Assembly: GCF_024734665.1 (NCBI RefSeq)
Contig: NZ_CP102931.1
Location: 6,322,001 to 6,386,000 of the forward strand
Length of the DNA stretch: 64,000 nt
Direction of reading: 5' to 3'
DNA from: Variovorax paradoxus
Lineage (GTDB): Bacteria > Pseudomonadota > Gammaproteobacteria > Burkholderiales > Burkholderiaceae_C
A program made the position numbers and the translations under genes. The number at the start of each line of letters is the position of its first letter. The stretch's first letter is position 1. Shown here one piece after another: positions 17,457 through 26,792 of this stretch. Under the pieces are notes generated by a model that did no database searches, was not told the origin of the DNA, and saw only the letters and a list, made by a program, of their open reading frames with translations.

Positions 17457-18941
17457 ATGACGACACTCGAACTCGAACACAAAGACCTGATGCCCGGCCG
17501 GCATCTCATCGGCGCCGAATGGCGCGAGGCCGGCGACGCCCGCCGCCTCGACGTGACCAACCCCGCAACCGACGCCGTCTTCGCGAGCGTGCCCGACGGC
17601 ACGGCCGCCGACGCACGCGCGGCCGTCGATGCCGCGCATGCGGCCTTCCCCGCATGGCGCGCAGTGCCTGCGAAGCAGCGCGCGCAGATCCTCAAGCGCT
17701 GGAACGACCTGATGCTGGCGCATCAGCAGGACCTGGGCCGCCTCGTCTCGCGCGAGCAAGGAAAGCCGCTGGCCGAGGGAGTTGGAGAGATCGCCTACGC
17801 GGCCAGCTACGTCGAGTGGTTTGCCGAAGAGGCCACGCGCGCCAATGGCGAAGTGATTCCCGCGCCGGTAACTGGCCGCCGCATGCTCGCGTTGAGAGAG
17901 CCGATCGGCGTGGTCGCAGCGATCACGCCCTGGAATTTTCCGGCAGCCATGATCGCGCGCAAGATCGCACCAGCCCTCGCAGCGGGCTGCACGGTGGTGT
18001 GCAAGCCGGCCGAAGACACGCCGCTGACCTCGCTGGCCCTCGTGAAGCTGGCGCAGGAAGCGGGCGTGCCTGCCGGCGTGCTCAACATCGTGACCGCATC
18101 GCGCGAACGCACACCCGAGGTGGTGGACGTGTGGCTGACCGACGCGCGCGTGCGCAAGATCAGCTTCACCGGCTCCACGCCCGTGGGCAAGCACCTGGCG
18201 CGGGCTTCGGCCGACACGCTGAAGAAGCTCTCTTTCGAGCTCGGCGGCAATGCGCCTTTCATCGTGTTCGACGACGCCGACATCGACGCCGCGGTGGAAG
18301 GCCTGATGGCCTCCAAGTTCCGCAATGGCGGCCAGACCTGCGTGTGCCCGAACCGCGTGTTCGTGCAGGCCCGGGTGCACGACGCCTTCGTCGACAAGCT
18401 GGCCGCGCGGGTCGGTGCGCTGCGCGTGGGGCCCGCCACCGAGTCAGACTCGCAGATCGGTCCGATGATCAACGCGCGCGCGGTCGACAAGATCGAGCGC
18501 CACGTGCGCGACGCCGTCTCCAGGGGCGCGCGCATCGTCGTCGGCGGCGAGCGGCTGCGCAATGCACGCTGCGATGGGCCCAACTACTACGCGCCCACCG
18601 TGCTGGTGAATGCCGACTCGACGATGGAATGCAGCTGCGAGGAAACCTTCGGCCCCGTGGTGCCCGTCATGCGCTTCGAGACCGAGGCCGAAGTGATCGC
18701 CGCAGCCAACGACACACCCTTCGGGCTCGCGGCGTACTTCTATTCGACCGACGTGCGCCGCATCTCGCGCGTGGCCGATGCGCTGGAGTCGGGCATCGTC
18801 GGTATCAACGAAGGCGCGCTGGCCGCCGAGGCCGCGCCCTTCGGCGGCGTGAAGGAATCAGGCTACGGCCGCGAAGGCTCGGTGCATGGCCTGGAGGACT
18901 ACATGCACATCAAGTACGTCTGCCAGGGCGGGCTGGGCTAG
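17457..18941 (+). CDS. gabD: NAD(P)-dependent succinate-semialdehyde dehydrogenase-like ALDH
   Basis: 494 residues, GabD size. Landmarks: LVSREQGKPLAEGVGEIAYA, AAITPWNFPAAMIARKIAPA, the catalytic Glu in LSFELGGNAPFIVFDD, the catalytic Cys in NGGQTCVCPNRVFVQ, and a C-terminal ESGYGREGSVHGLEDYMHIK characteristic of the succinate-semialdehyde group. It is the last gene of the plus-strand operon. Its product would feed succinate into the TCA cycle. It converges with the next gene, with only 7 bp between the stops. Confidence 0.88.
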   Translation: MTTLELEHKDLMPGRHLIGAEWREAGDARRLDVTNPATDAVFASVPDGTAADARAAVDAAHAAFPAWRAVPAKQRAQILKRWNDLMLAHQQDLGRLVSREQGKPLAEGVGEIAYAASYVEWFAEEATRANGEVIPAPVTGRRMLALREPIGVVAAITPWNFPAAMIARKIAPALAAGCTVVCKPAEDTPLTSLALVKLAQEAGVPAGVLNIVTASRERTPEVVDVWLTDARVRKISFTGSTPVGKHLARASADTLKKLSFELGGNAPFIVFDDADIDAAVEGLMASKFRNGGQTCVCPNRVFVQARVHDAFVDKLAARVGALRVGPATESDSQIGPMINARAVDKIERHVRDAVSRGARIVVGGERLRNARCDGPNYYAPTVLVNADSTMECSCEETFGPVVPVMRFETEAEVIAAANDTPFGLAAYFYSTDVRRISRVADALESGIVGINEGALAAEAAPFGGVKESGYGREGSVHGLEDYMHIKYVCQGGLG

Positions 18942-18948
18942 AAACTTC

Positions 18949-21201
18949 CTACTGGGCCAGCGCCGCCACTTCCGCGCTGCCCAGTGCGCCGCCGTAGATG
19001 CGGAAGTCGTCCACGCGCCCCTGCAGATACGGATCGCTGGAGAACTGCGAGCGCCCCAGCCAGTTCTGCGTTGTCGAGCCGAGGTCGAAGGGCCCCAGGC
19101 TCATCTGCGCGTTGGAGCCGGCCTCGACGCCGTCCACGTACAAGGTGCCGAGCGCGCCGGACACGGTCACCGCAACGTGCACCCACTTGCCGGTCGGCAG
19201 CGCCGCCGATCCGTCGATCACCTGCTCGTTGTAGCCGTGGACGGTGGAGATCGCGAAACGCGGCGTGCCGCTGTTGCTGCGGGCGGTCAGCATCATGTAG
19301 CGGCGCTCGCCGGAGCCGAAGTCGAAGACCCGCGACCACGTCGCGAGGCTGTCGATGTACAGCCATGCGGTGATGCTGAAGTCGGCAAGGTCTTTCGACA
19401 CCACGCCCGCAGGCAGGGCGACATAGCTGCCGGCCTTGCCGTCGAGCACAACTGCATTGCCTTCGCGTCCGGCAACCCAGGCCGCACCGCCTTGCAATGC
19501 GCTGGCGCCGAACCGGCCGGTCGCGTCGGCAGCTGTGGTGCCGCTCGCTTCATCGAACTTGAGCTGCATCAGCAGCTCGGCCTTGATCGCTGCCCTCTCT
19601 TCATTGGAGGCAGCGCTCTCACCCGACGCAGTCACCGCAACGATCACGTAGTACCAGACTTCTCCGGCAACGACGCTGCTGTCCGTGAACGTGAGCGTGT
19701 CAGTGATGTCCGGGGCGATGGTGCTGTACGGCCCGCCCGCGGTGCTCGCGCGCTTGACCGAATAGCTCTGCGCGTCGGGGCAGCCCCACCATGACAGCAC
19801 CACCTGCGTGCCGCGCACCCGGGCCGTGAGCCCGCTCGGCTTTCCCTGTGCCGCGAGCGGATCGCGCGTGAAGGTCAGCGTGCCGAAGCCCAACTGGTCG
19901 CCGTTGCCACCGTCCCCCTCAGGGTACATCTGCGCGACCTGCAGGGCGGTGTAGGGCGTCGCGATGCCCAGGCGATTCGCGTAGTGGTTGTGCACGCTCT
20001 CCCAGACAGGTCGGCGGCTCCCCTGGCTTCCCGTCGACAGCACGGATTGCGTGCCCTGCCTGTTGATGTTGGTGACGTACGGCACCGTGTAGAAAGCGCC
20101 CGCACCATCGCGAAGATTGGACTTCGCCACGTACTCGGCACCGGCCAGGAAGCGGTTGTTCTCGTAGCCGTAGATGTCGTCGCCCTGGTTCCAGGCCATC
20201 TCGCAGAATGCGCCCGCAAGCCCGATGCCGAGCGTGCTGTGCCCCTGGTCGCGCCCGCTTTCCTGCCATTGGCCAAGGTAGCCGGGATGTACGTAATAGA
20301 CCGCTTGCAGGCCCGCGCCGTTGCCCTGGCCTGTCTTGTAGTAGCTCATTGCCTCGTCGTAGATGTCCTGCCGGTCGCACAGCACGCCGATGGCCAGCAT
20401 CGCGGCCAGGGTGCACTGGTCCCAGTTGGCCCAGTAGTTGGTGATGCCAGTGACGTTGGTGCCGTTATGGTCGGTGAGGAAGCTGTGGTTGAGCGGGTAG
20501 AAGATGTCCAGCATCATCTTCTGGAAGCGCGCGAAATCGGAGGCGGCCCAGCCCTCGTAGGTGCGCATGATCTCGGCCGCGTTGGCGAACTGGTAGCCGT
20601 AGATACCAGCGGCCAGGAAGCGGTCCGCATTGCCGGTGAGCGTGGTCATCGTGGATGACCATTCGTTCAGGAAGACCACGGCCAGATCGGCATAGCGCGT
20701 GTCCTGCGAGACCTTCCAGCGCAGCGCCAGTTGATAGGCGCGCGCGATGTCGATGTACATCTGCGCGAAGTTCTGGCCGTCGCCGCCGCGGATCACGGTG
20801 GCCAGCGGGCGCGGCTTCGCACCGAGCTGCGCGCGGCCGTTGCCCGTCAATGCGTTCCAGCCGTCGAGCCAGGGTTGCGCCTTGTCCTTGACCTTCTGGC
20901 GCATGCGTTCGAAGTCGGCTTCGGTGTGCAGCAGGCCGGGGTGCACGAACTTGCGCGCCTCCACGGATGGGGTCGTCGATTCAGGGACAACGACATCGGC
21001 AACGGCTGCTGCATCGGCCGACCCTGCCGCGACCGTTCCCTGCTGTGCGGCGCCAGAGGTGCCAGCGCCCGACGCGACCGAGAAGCTGCCTCCTCCACCG
21101 CCGCAAGCCGTTGTTCCCAGTGCCAGGGCGCTTGCCGTGCCCAGAAAAAACGTACGGCGGTCCAGAGAAAAGCCGCTCTTGTCGTCCAACGGATGTGCCA
21201 T
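18949..21201 (-). CDS. Exported alginate-lyase-fold protein with FN3 and C-terminal LamG domain
   Basis: 750 residues. The N-terminus has a twin-arginine motif (SLDRRTFFLGTASALALG) and then TTACGGGGGS, so it may also be lipid-anchored, though the lipobox is imperfect. Residues ~80-470 resemble the alginate lyase alpha-toroid (FVHPGLLHTEADFERMRQ, SFLTDHNGTNVTGITNYWAN, RDQGHSTLGIGLAGAFCEMA). Residues ~470-545 are fibronectin type III-like. Residues ~550-750 are a concanavalin/LamG domain (LMQLKFDEASGTTAADATG, VDGVEAGSNAQMSLG). The likely role is binding and cutting of a uronic-acid polysaccharide outside the cytoplasm; the substrate is inferred. Confidence 0.8.
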   Translation of the reverse strand: MAHPLDDKSGFSLDRRTFFLGTASALALGTTACGGGGGSFSVASGAGTSGAAQQGTVAAGSADAAAVADVVVPESTTPSVEARKFVHPGLLHTEADFERMRQKVKDKAQPWLDGWNALTGNGRAQLGAKPRPLATVIRGGDGQNFAQMYIDIARAYQLALRWKVSQDTRYADLAVVFLNEWSSTMTTLTGNADRFLAAGIYGYQFANAAEIMRTYEGWAASDFARFQKMMLDIFYPLNHSFLTDHNGTNVTGITNYWANWDQCTLAAMLAIGVLCDRQDIYDEAMSYYKTGQGNGAGLQAVYYVHPGYLGQWQESGRDQGHSTLGIGLAGAFCEMAWNQGDDIYGYENNRFLAGAEYVAKSNLRDGAGAFYTVPYVTNINRQGTQSVLSTGSQGSRRPVWESVHNHYANRLGIATPYTALQVAQMYPEGDGGNGDQLGFGTLTFTRDPLAAQGKPSGLTARVRGTQVVLSWWGCPDAQSYSVKRASTAGGPYSTIAPDITDTLTFTDSSVVAGEVWYYVIVAVTASGESAASNEERAAIKAELLMQLKFDEASGTTAADATGRFGASALQGGAAWVAGREGNAVVLDGKAGSYVALPAGVVSKDLADFSITAWLYIDSLATWSRVFDFGSGERRYMMLTARSNSGTPRFAISTVHGYNEQVIDGSAALPTGKWVHVAVTVSGALGTLYVDGVEAGSNAQMSLGPFDLGSTTQNWLGRSQFSSDPYLQGRVDDFRIYGGALGSAEVAALAQ

Positions 21202-21206
21202 CTGCC

Positions 21207-21224
21207 AAATTTTTGTAAAAATTT
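21207..21224. promoter_or_regulatory. AT-rich palindrome at the ribosome-binding position of the LamG gene
   Basis: AAATTTTT and AAAAATTT flank GT, a perfect 8-bp-arm palindrome ending a few bases upstream of the minus-strand ATG at 21201. There is no Shine-Dalgarno sequence there. It may be an operator or translation-control site. It is also the most AT-rich spot for kilobases. Confidence 0.35.
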
Positions 21225-21331
21225 AATTCAGCAACATGCATGCCAATCGTTTGCGCCGCACAACCGCGTGCCATTGGTAACACGGACGAATGCATTGGGC
21301 GCGGATTGCTTTGGCGAATCGCGCAATCCCA

Positions 21332-21361
21332 TGACATTGATGTCACAGGCGGCTTGTGACA
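21332..21361. promoter_or_regulatory. Nested inverted repeats of TGTCA/TGACA, candidate operator
   Basis: TGACAT-TG-ATGTCA (21332-21345) is a perfect palindrome. Its right half also belongs to TGTCACA (21341-21347) paired with TGTGACA (21355-21361). The pair lies between the stop of the upstream minus-strand gene and the LamG gene, where a promoter for that gene would be. The half-sites resemble those bound by GntR- or CRP-like dimers, but no regulator can be assigned. Confidence 0.4.
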
Positions 21362-21377
21362 GCGCCAGAAATGTCGG

Positions 21378-22637
21378 CTATCGAAGAAAGCGACCGGGCG
21401 CGAACGGCAGCGGATCGATGTCGCAAGGCTCACCGTGCATCAGCGATGCCAGCAGGCGGGCTGTTCCCGGACCGGTGTTGAAGCCGATGTGCTGATGGCC
21501 GAACGCAAGCCACAGGCCGGGATGCCGCGGGCATTCACCGACGATCGGCCGGCTGTCCGGCAATGTGGGCCGGCTTCCCATCCAGGCCTCCGGTTCGAGA
21601 CGGCTTTCCAGCGGAAACGCTTCGCGTGCCGCGCGTTCCGCAAGGTTGAGTTGAACGAAGTTCTTGGGCGCATCGCGCTGCGCGAGCTGCACGCCGGTGG
21701 AAAGGCGCAGGCCCTGCTCCATGGGCGACAGCACATAGGCGCCGCCGGTGTCGTACACGGGCCGTCCGAGCGAGGCGTTGCCCACCGCGCTGTAGTGCAT
21801 GTGATAGCCGCGCTCGAACGCCATCGGCACAGAAATGCCGAGCGACTTCTTCGCGAACTCCCGGGTCCACGGCCCCAACGCGAGCACGACCTTCGACGCC
21901 TCATGCATCGCGCCGCCCTCCTCGCGGAGCTGCCAGGCATCGCCTGCGCCGGAGCGGCCGAGTCCGCTGATCGACGCCTGTTTGATCTGCCCTCCGCGTG
22001 AGACGAAAAGCCTGGCGTACGCCTCCACGACGCGGCCCGGGCTGTCCACCGAATCGGTGTCCTGGATCCACAGCGCGCGCGGAAAAAGAGGCTTCAGATG
22101 AGGCTCGATGTCCGAGAGCTCCTTCGCATCCAGCACGCGCGTGGCAACGCCGAAGCGATCGAAGGTCTCGCGCGAAAGACGGCTGCCGGCAAAGCCTTCT
22201 TCGCTGCGGTAGAGAAACAGCCACCCGTTGGTGCGCAGGCGATGCGCCGCCTCGGCCTCGACGAGCAGGCGCCGGTGTTCCGACGTCGAGAGCCGGATCA
22301 GCGCATCCAGCGCGGTGGTGGTTTCCTGGAACACGCTGGCGCGCGCACTGGCAAGAAAGCGCACGGCCCACGAAAGATTCTTCGCAAGGAACGCGGGGTC
22401 GTAGCGAAAGCTCGCCGCGGTGTTCTTCAAAAGCTTCGGCAGTACCGACCACAACCCGGGATGATTGAACGGCATCAGCGAGCTGCGTGCGATTACTCCA
22501 GCGTTGCCATACGAGGTCTCTCGGCCCGGGGCAGTGCGGTCGAAGAGCGTGACCTCATGCCCTCTGCGTTGAAGCTCCAGGGCGCACGACACGCCGACGA
22601 TGCCGGCGCCCAGAATGGCAACAGTGTTCTTGTTCAT
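21378..22637 (-). CDS. D-amino-acid dehydrogenase (DadA)-like FAD oxidoreductase
   Basis: 419 residues from the ATG at 22637 (MNKNTVAILGAGIVGVS). The FAD motif GAGIVGVSCALELQRRGHEV is followed by FDRTAPGRETSYGNAGVI, the DadA signature. The C-terminus MGSRPTLPDSRPIVGE then AFGHQHIGFNTGPGTARLL matches DadA closely. It would oxidise a D-amino acid to the keto acid with electrons passed to quinone. It lies downstream of the saccharopine-dehydrogenase-like gene on the same strand and near an Asp/Glu racemase, which fits D-amino-acid use. Confidence 0.87.
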   Translation of the reverse strand: MNKNTVAILGAGIVGVSCALELQRRGHEVTLFDRTAPGRETSYGNAGVIARSSLMPFNHPGLWSVLPKLLKNTAASFRYDPAFLAKNLSWAVRFLASARASVFQETTTALDALIRLSTSEHRRLLVEAEAAHRLRTNGWLFLYRSEEGFAGSRLSRETFDRFGVATRVLDAKELSDIEPHLKPLFPRALWIQDTDSVDSPGRVVEAYARLFVSRGGQIKQASISGLGRSGAGDAWQLREEGGAMHEASKVVLALGPWTREFAKKSLGISVPMAFERGYHMHYSAVGNASLGRPVYDTGGAYVLSPMEQGLRLSTGVQLAQRDAPKNFVQLNLAERAAREAFPLESRLEPEAWMGSRPTLPDSRPIVGECPRHPGLWLAFGHQHIGFNTGPGTARLLASLMHGEPCDIDPLPFAPGRFLR

Positions 22638-22710
22638 TCCCTCGATTTTCGTCGGCGGCGAGGGCCAGGCCAGGTACGCGACATCCTCGGCCTGCAGATG
22701 GACGGATCGA

Positions 22711-23853
22711 TCAGGCGTGCGCGGGTTCGCCCTTGGGCCTTGGCGCGGGAGCGAACGACGCCACGCCCAGGCCCTGGTAGTAGTGGCCGACCTTGGTCGC
22801 AAGGAACTGCCCGAGCGGCGCCTGCTCCTGCCCGACGAAACCGTGCGCGGGAAGCTGGCCCTGCCGCAGCAGTTCGAACACGCCGACGACGCCGGCGGCC
22901 GTGGTCAGTTCGATGGCGGTACGGTCCTTGCCACGCAGCGGCGCTCCGAACACGCGCCCGACGCGCGTCTCCTGCTCGAAGCGGCCATTGCGCATGCCCG
23001 AGGCCGATGCAAACAGGATCACCACGTCTTCGCGGCTGTGCGGCACTGCATGCTCGAGCACCTGGCGCAGCAGGTCGCGCCGCTCGATCAGGCGCAGGTC
23101 GTGCAGCAGGAAGTTCATCGCGTCGCGATGGCCGGGATAGCGGATGGTCTTGTAGTCGAGGTTGCGGACCTTGCCCTCGAGCGTCTCGCACAGCGTGCCC
23201 AGGCCGCCGGAGGTGTTGAAGGCCTCGAAGGCTTCGGCATCGAGCGTGAAGGTCTCGTGCCCTTCCATCGGCTGCACCGACACCAGCTGGCCGTTCACGA
23301 TGGCGTCGCACGGATTGCAGTACTCGTTGATGACGCCGTCGATGCTCCAGGTGAAGTTGTAGCGCAGGCTGTTGGTGGCATTGCGCGTGAGTGCGCCCAC
23401 CCGCAGGCGCAGGTCGTAGAGCTCGTCGAAGCGACTGGCGAGGTAGCCGCCGAGCATGCCGATCACGCCGGGCGCCAGGCCGCTCTGGGGCATGAGGACC
23501 GAGGTCGCCGTCTTCGAGATCTCGCGGATGGCCTTGGTCGCCGCCACGTCCTCGGTGAGGTCGAAGTAATGCACGCCGCATGCAGCGGCTTCGGTGGCCA
23601 CGCGCTGCGCGAGGAAGAACGGCAGGCAGTTGATCACCACCGAGTGCGCGCGCAGCGCCGTGCGCAGGTCTTCGGTGCTTTCCACATCGAGCGCAATGCG
23701 CTGCACCAGCGGGTCGTTTTCGTCGCCGCGGCCCGGCCTCACGTCGGCCAGCGTCACGGGCAGGCGGTGGTATTCCGCAATCATGTCGGCCACGGTGCTG
23801 CCGACCTTGCCGGCACCCAGAACCAGAACTTTCTCGATCTTCACTTTGGTCAT
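22711..23853 (-). CDS. Saccharopine dehydrogenase-family oxidoreductase
   Basis: 380 residues. The ATG at 23853 has a GGAG ribosome-binding site just upstream; the longer open frame has no family match there. The N-terminal Rossmann motif is VLVLGAGKVGSTVADMIAEY. ALRAHSVVINCLPFFLAQRVA and CGVHYFDLTEDV are typical of the saccharopine/lysine-6-dehydrogenase family. The substrate is probably an amino acid or an imine formed from one. It is transcribed away from the amino-acid importer and, with the DadA-like gene, forms a likely two-gene operon. Confidence 0.85.
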   Translation of the reverse strand: MTKVKIEKVLVLGAGKVGSTVADMIAEYHRLPVTLADVRPGRGDENDPLVQRIALDVESTEDLRTALRAHSVVINCLPFFLAQRVATEAAACGVHYFDLTEDVAATKAIREISKTATSVLMPQSGLAPGVIGMLGGYLASRFDELYDLRLRVGALTRNATNSLRYNFTWSIDGVINEYCNPCDAIVNGQLVSVQPMEGHETFTLDAEAFEAFNTSGGLGTLCETLEGKVRNLDYKTIRYPGHRDAMNFLLHDLRLIERRDLLRQVLEHAVPHSREDVVILFASASGMRNGRFEQETRVGRVFGAPLRGKDRTAIELTTAAGVVGVFELLRQGQLPAHGFVGQEQAPLGQFLATKVGHYYQGLGVASFAPAPRPKGEPAHA

Positions 23854-24239
23854 TTCATTTCTCCTGCGGGGCACCGTTGCCCTGTAAAAGAACTGTAAAA
23901 GTGAGTCCTGGCAGTTGATAGAGAGCAGATCGGCGAAAGGGCTGCGCGCTTCGTCGATACGACGACGCCGTTCGTCAGCTTGGACTGTCGGCACGGGAGC
24001 AATGACTTCCAGGCCTGAAGTCGCCGCGCGCAACGAAGCGCCTCATGCCCGGCCGGAACCGTCGAAACGACGCGGCAGACTGCATATCGCCGAAGACTCT
24101 GACGGTATGACGAGAGAAATCCGTCGTCCTGACGATGTGCCGCGTTGCTTGTGACAGTCCGCACTTCTAGACTCGGACTCGGGCTGGGAAGCGATACTTT
24201 CCTTTTCTTTTTATGGCGAGCTTCTTGCTTGGAGTGAAC
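23854..24239. promoter_or_regulatory. Divergent promoter region with paired CTGTAAAAG repeats
   Basis: No convincing gene lies here. CTGTAAAAG occurs twice (23882-23890 and 23893-23901), 11 bp apart, about one helical turn, 29 bp upstream of the minus-strand start. Identical half-sites on one DNA face are what a dimeric or tandemly binding regulator would use; the Lrp-type gene at 26.8 kb is a candidate. The rest of the stretch is ordinary G+C-rich DNA. Confidence 0.35.
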
Positions 24240-25076
24240 GTGCTTACCAAACGAATCCTTTTCCGTGCCCTCGTGGCTGTGACAACCGTCTGCGCGCTGG
24301 GCTCGGCCTTCGCGCAGGAATCAGCAGAAAGCTCGCTGGCCCGCGTGCAGCGCACCAAGGTATTGCGCGTCGGTGCGGTCGCAGGCGCCATTCCGTATTT
24401 CGCCAAGGACATCACCACCGGCAAGTGGGAAGGCTTCGGCCCCGACTTCGCGGAGAGCCTGGGGCAGAAGCTCGGCGCCAAGGTCGAGTACGTCGAGACC
24501 ACCTGGGGCAACGCGGTGCTCGACCTGCAGTCCAACAAGATCGACGCCATGTTCGGCATGGCCCCCACGCCGGCCCGCAAGGAAGTGGTGGGCTTCTCCG
24601 ACACGCTCTTCGACAACACCTACACAGTGGTGTGCAAGAAGGGCATTCCGCAGAAGACCTGGGAGCAGCTGAACTCGCCCGACATGAAGATCGTGGTGGA
24701 CGTCGGCTCCAGCCACGACCAGCTGGCAACGCGCGTGCTGCCCAAGGCCGATGTCTCGCGCCTGGAAAACTCCGGCGCCGCCACGATGTCGCTGCAGGCC
24801 GGCCGCTCCGATTGCCAGGTGCTGGTGATCCTGCTGGCCCAGCCGCTGCTCGCCAAGCGCGGCTCCATCGGCACCATGTACATCCCGCAGCCGGTCTACA
24901 CCGCGCCGGTGAGCATCGGCCTGCGCAAGGAAACCGACACCGGCATGCAGAAGGCCGTCAACGCCTGGCTGACCGATGTCCGCGCGAAGGGCGAAGTCCG
25001 CAGCATCATCCTGAAGAACATGGAGAAACTCGCGGGCGTGCCCGCCAGTGCCTTCCCGCCCGAAATCAAGTTCTGA
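24240..25076 (+). CDS. Polar amino-acid ABC transporter substrate-binding protein
   Basis: 278 residues if it starts at the GTG at 24240, which has GGAG five bases upstream and gives a clean signal peptide (LTKRILFRALVAVTTVCALG, cleavage near SAFA-Q). An ATG at 24213 is in frame but has no ribosome-binding site. The mature protein is a type II binding protein of the SBP_bac_3 family (TGKWEGFGPDFAESLGQKLG, MFGMAPTPARKEVVGFSDTL). It binds an amino acid in the periplasm and starts an operon with a permease and ATPase. Confidence 0.88.
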   Translation: MLTKRILFRALVAVTTVCALGSAFAQESAESSLARVQRTKVLRVGAVAGAIPYFAKDITTGKWEGFGPDFAESLGQKLGAKVEYVETTWGNAVLDLQSNKIDAMFGMAPTPARKEVVGFSDTLFDNTYTVVCKKGIPQKTWEQLNSPDMKIVVDVGSSHDQLATRVLPKADVSRLENSGAATMSLQAGRSDCQVLVILLAQPLLAKRGSIGTMYIPQPVYTAPVSIGLRKETDTGMQKAVNAWLTDVRAKGEVRSIILKNMEKLAGVPASAFPPEIKF

Positions 25077-25086
25077 GGACGCCCCG

Positions 25087-25890
25087 ATGGACAGCGTGGA
25101 ATCTTCGAGCGAGCCGAAGAGCCGCTCCCAGCTCGGCACGGCCCTGCTGATCGTCCTGGCCCTCGCGGGCGCCTGGGCCGCCCTGAAGCACTTCTCGGGC
25201 GGTGCCCTGGGAGGCGCAGCAGGCGGCTACGACTGGGACTTCGGCGTGCTCTGGAAATACCGCAGCCTGCTGGTGTCGGGCCTGCTCTACACCCTGCTCT
25301 TCACGGTGATCTGCGTAGTGCTGGGGCTGTTCGTCGGCCTGGTGACGGGCCTGGGCCGGCTGTCGAGCAACCCGCTCATCACCGCGCCGCTGCGCGCCTA
25401 CATCGAAGTCTTCCGCTGCACACCGGTGCTGGTGCAGCTCGTGTGGTTCTACTACGCGCTGCCGGTGCTGACCGGGCTCGAGATGTCGGCGGTCGTGGCC
25501 GCCACGCTGTGCCTGTCGCTCTACGGCGGCGCCTTCTATTCGGAGATCGTGCGCGGCGGGATCATCTCGATCGACACCGGCCAGACCGAAGCCGCCAAGG
25601 CGCTGGGCATGACGCGGCTGCAGATGCTGCGGCGCGTGATCCTGCCGCAGGCGTTCAAGAAGATGGTGCCGCCGCTGATGAACCAGTCGATCATGCAGCT
25701 GAAGAACACCTCGCTGCTGTCGGTGCTGGCCGTTCCCGACCTGCTCTACCAGGGCCAGGTCATCGCGCACGACACCTACCGGCCGCTGGAGCTCTACACA
25801 TTCATCGCAATCGCCTACTTCGCGGTTCTGCTGCCCATCACGATCTGGGCCAAGCGCATGGAATTCGGCTCCGGCCCGAAAGAGGTTTGA
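25087..25890 (+). CDS. Polar amino-acid ABC transporter permease (HisM/GlnP type)
   Basis: 267 residues from the ATG at 25087, preceded by GAGGAC. It has an N-terminal hydrophilic leader and about five membrane helices. The amino-acid permease signature is [20 protein letters not shown]. The EAA loop is [20 protein letters not shown] followed by [12 protein letters not shown]. Only one permease gene is present, so the channel is probably a homodimer. Confidence 0.9.
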   Translation: MDSVESSSEPKSRSQLGTALLIVLALAGAWAALKHFSGGALGGAAGGYDWDFGVLWKYRSLLVSGLLYTLLFTVICVVLGLFVGLVTGLGRLSSNPLITAPLRAYIEVFRCTPVLVQLVWFYYALPVLTGLEMSAVVAATLCLSLYGGAFYSEIVRGGIISIDTGQTEAAKALGMTRLQMLRRVILPQAFKKMVPPLMNQSIMQLKNTSLLSVLAVPDLLYQGQVIAHDTYRPLELYTFIAIAYFAVLLPITIWAKRMEFGSGPKEV

Positions 25891-25891
25891 C

Positions 25892-26704
25892 ATGGCCAGT
25901 CCCCTGATCGAAATCACCAACCTGAAGAAGGCCTTCGGGCAGAACGTCGTGCTGAAGGACATCTCGCTGCAGATCGAACGCGGCCAGGTGGTCGCGATGA
26001 TCGGGCCCTCGGGCTCGGGCAAGTCGACGCTGCTGCGGTGCATCAACCTGCTGTCGATCCCGAATGCCGGGCGCATCACGGTCGGCGAGCAGACCATCGA
26101 GTTCGACGGCGCGCGCACCACGCTGCCCAGCGAGCGCAGCCTCGCGCGCTTCCGGGCCTCGACCGGCATGGTGTTCCAGCACTTCAACCTCTTCCCTCAC
26201 ATGACCGCGCTGCGCAACGTGATGGAAGGACCGGTCACCGTGCTGAAGACGCCCAAGGCCCAGGCCGAGGCCGAGGCGCGCGCGCTGCTGACGAAGGTCG
26301 GCCTGCTCGACCGGGCCGACTACTACCCGGACAAGCTGTCGGGCGGACAGAAGCAGCGCGTTGCGATCGCGCGCGCGCTGGCCATGAAGCCCACGGTGAT
26401 GCTGTTCGACGAAGCGACTTCCGCGCTCGACCCGGAACTGGTCGGCGAAGTGCTCAACGTCATCAAGGGTCTGGCCCGCGAGGGCATGACGATGATCCTC
26501 GTGACGCACGAGATCAGCTTTGCGCGCGAAGTGGCCGACCAGGTGATCTTCATGCGCGATGGCGTCGTCGCCGAATGCGGCCCGCCGGGCGTGGTGATCG
26601 ACAACCCGCAGCAGGAATCGACGCGTGCCTTCCTCGGGCGCTTCAAGGCTTCGTCGGAAGCCGCCAGCAGCAGTAGCAACAACGTCGTCGCGACCGTAGC
26701 GTGA
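25892..26704 (+). CDS. Polar amino-acid ABC transporter ATP-binding protein (GlnQ/HisP type)
   Basis: 270 residues. Walker A is [17 protein letters not shown], the Q-loop region is [20 protein letters not shown], the signature is [17 protein letters not shown] and Walker B is [15 protein letters not shown]; the H-loop is VTHEISFA. The ATG lies one base after the permease stop. A Ser/Asn-rich tail ([16 protein letters not shown]) follows the conserved domain. Confidence 0.92.
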   Translation: MASPLIEITNLKKAFGQNVVLKDISLQIERGQVVAMIGPSGSGKSTLLRCINLLSIPNAGRITVGEQTIEFDGARTTLPSERSLARFRASTGMVFQHFNLFPHMTALRNVMEGPVTVLKTPKAQAEAEARALLTKVGLLDRADYYPDKLSGGQKQRVAIARALAMKPTVMLFDEATSALDPELVGEVLNVIKGLAREGMTMILVTHEISFAREVADQVIFMRDGVVAECGPPGVVIDNPQQESTRAFLGRFKASSEAASSSSNNVVATVA

Positions 26705-26792
26705 GCAGGCGATGGTCCCCGCCATCGAGATCTCAGCGTACGACGGCCGCGACGCGGCGGCACAATCCACTCATTTCCGCTGCAGGGCCGCC

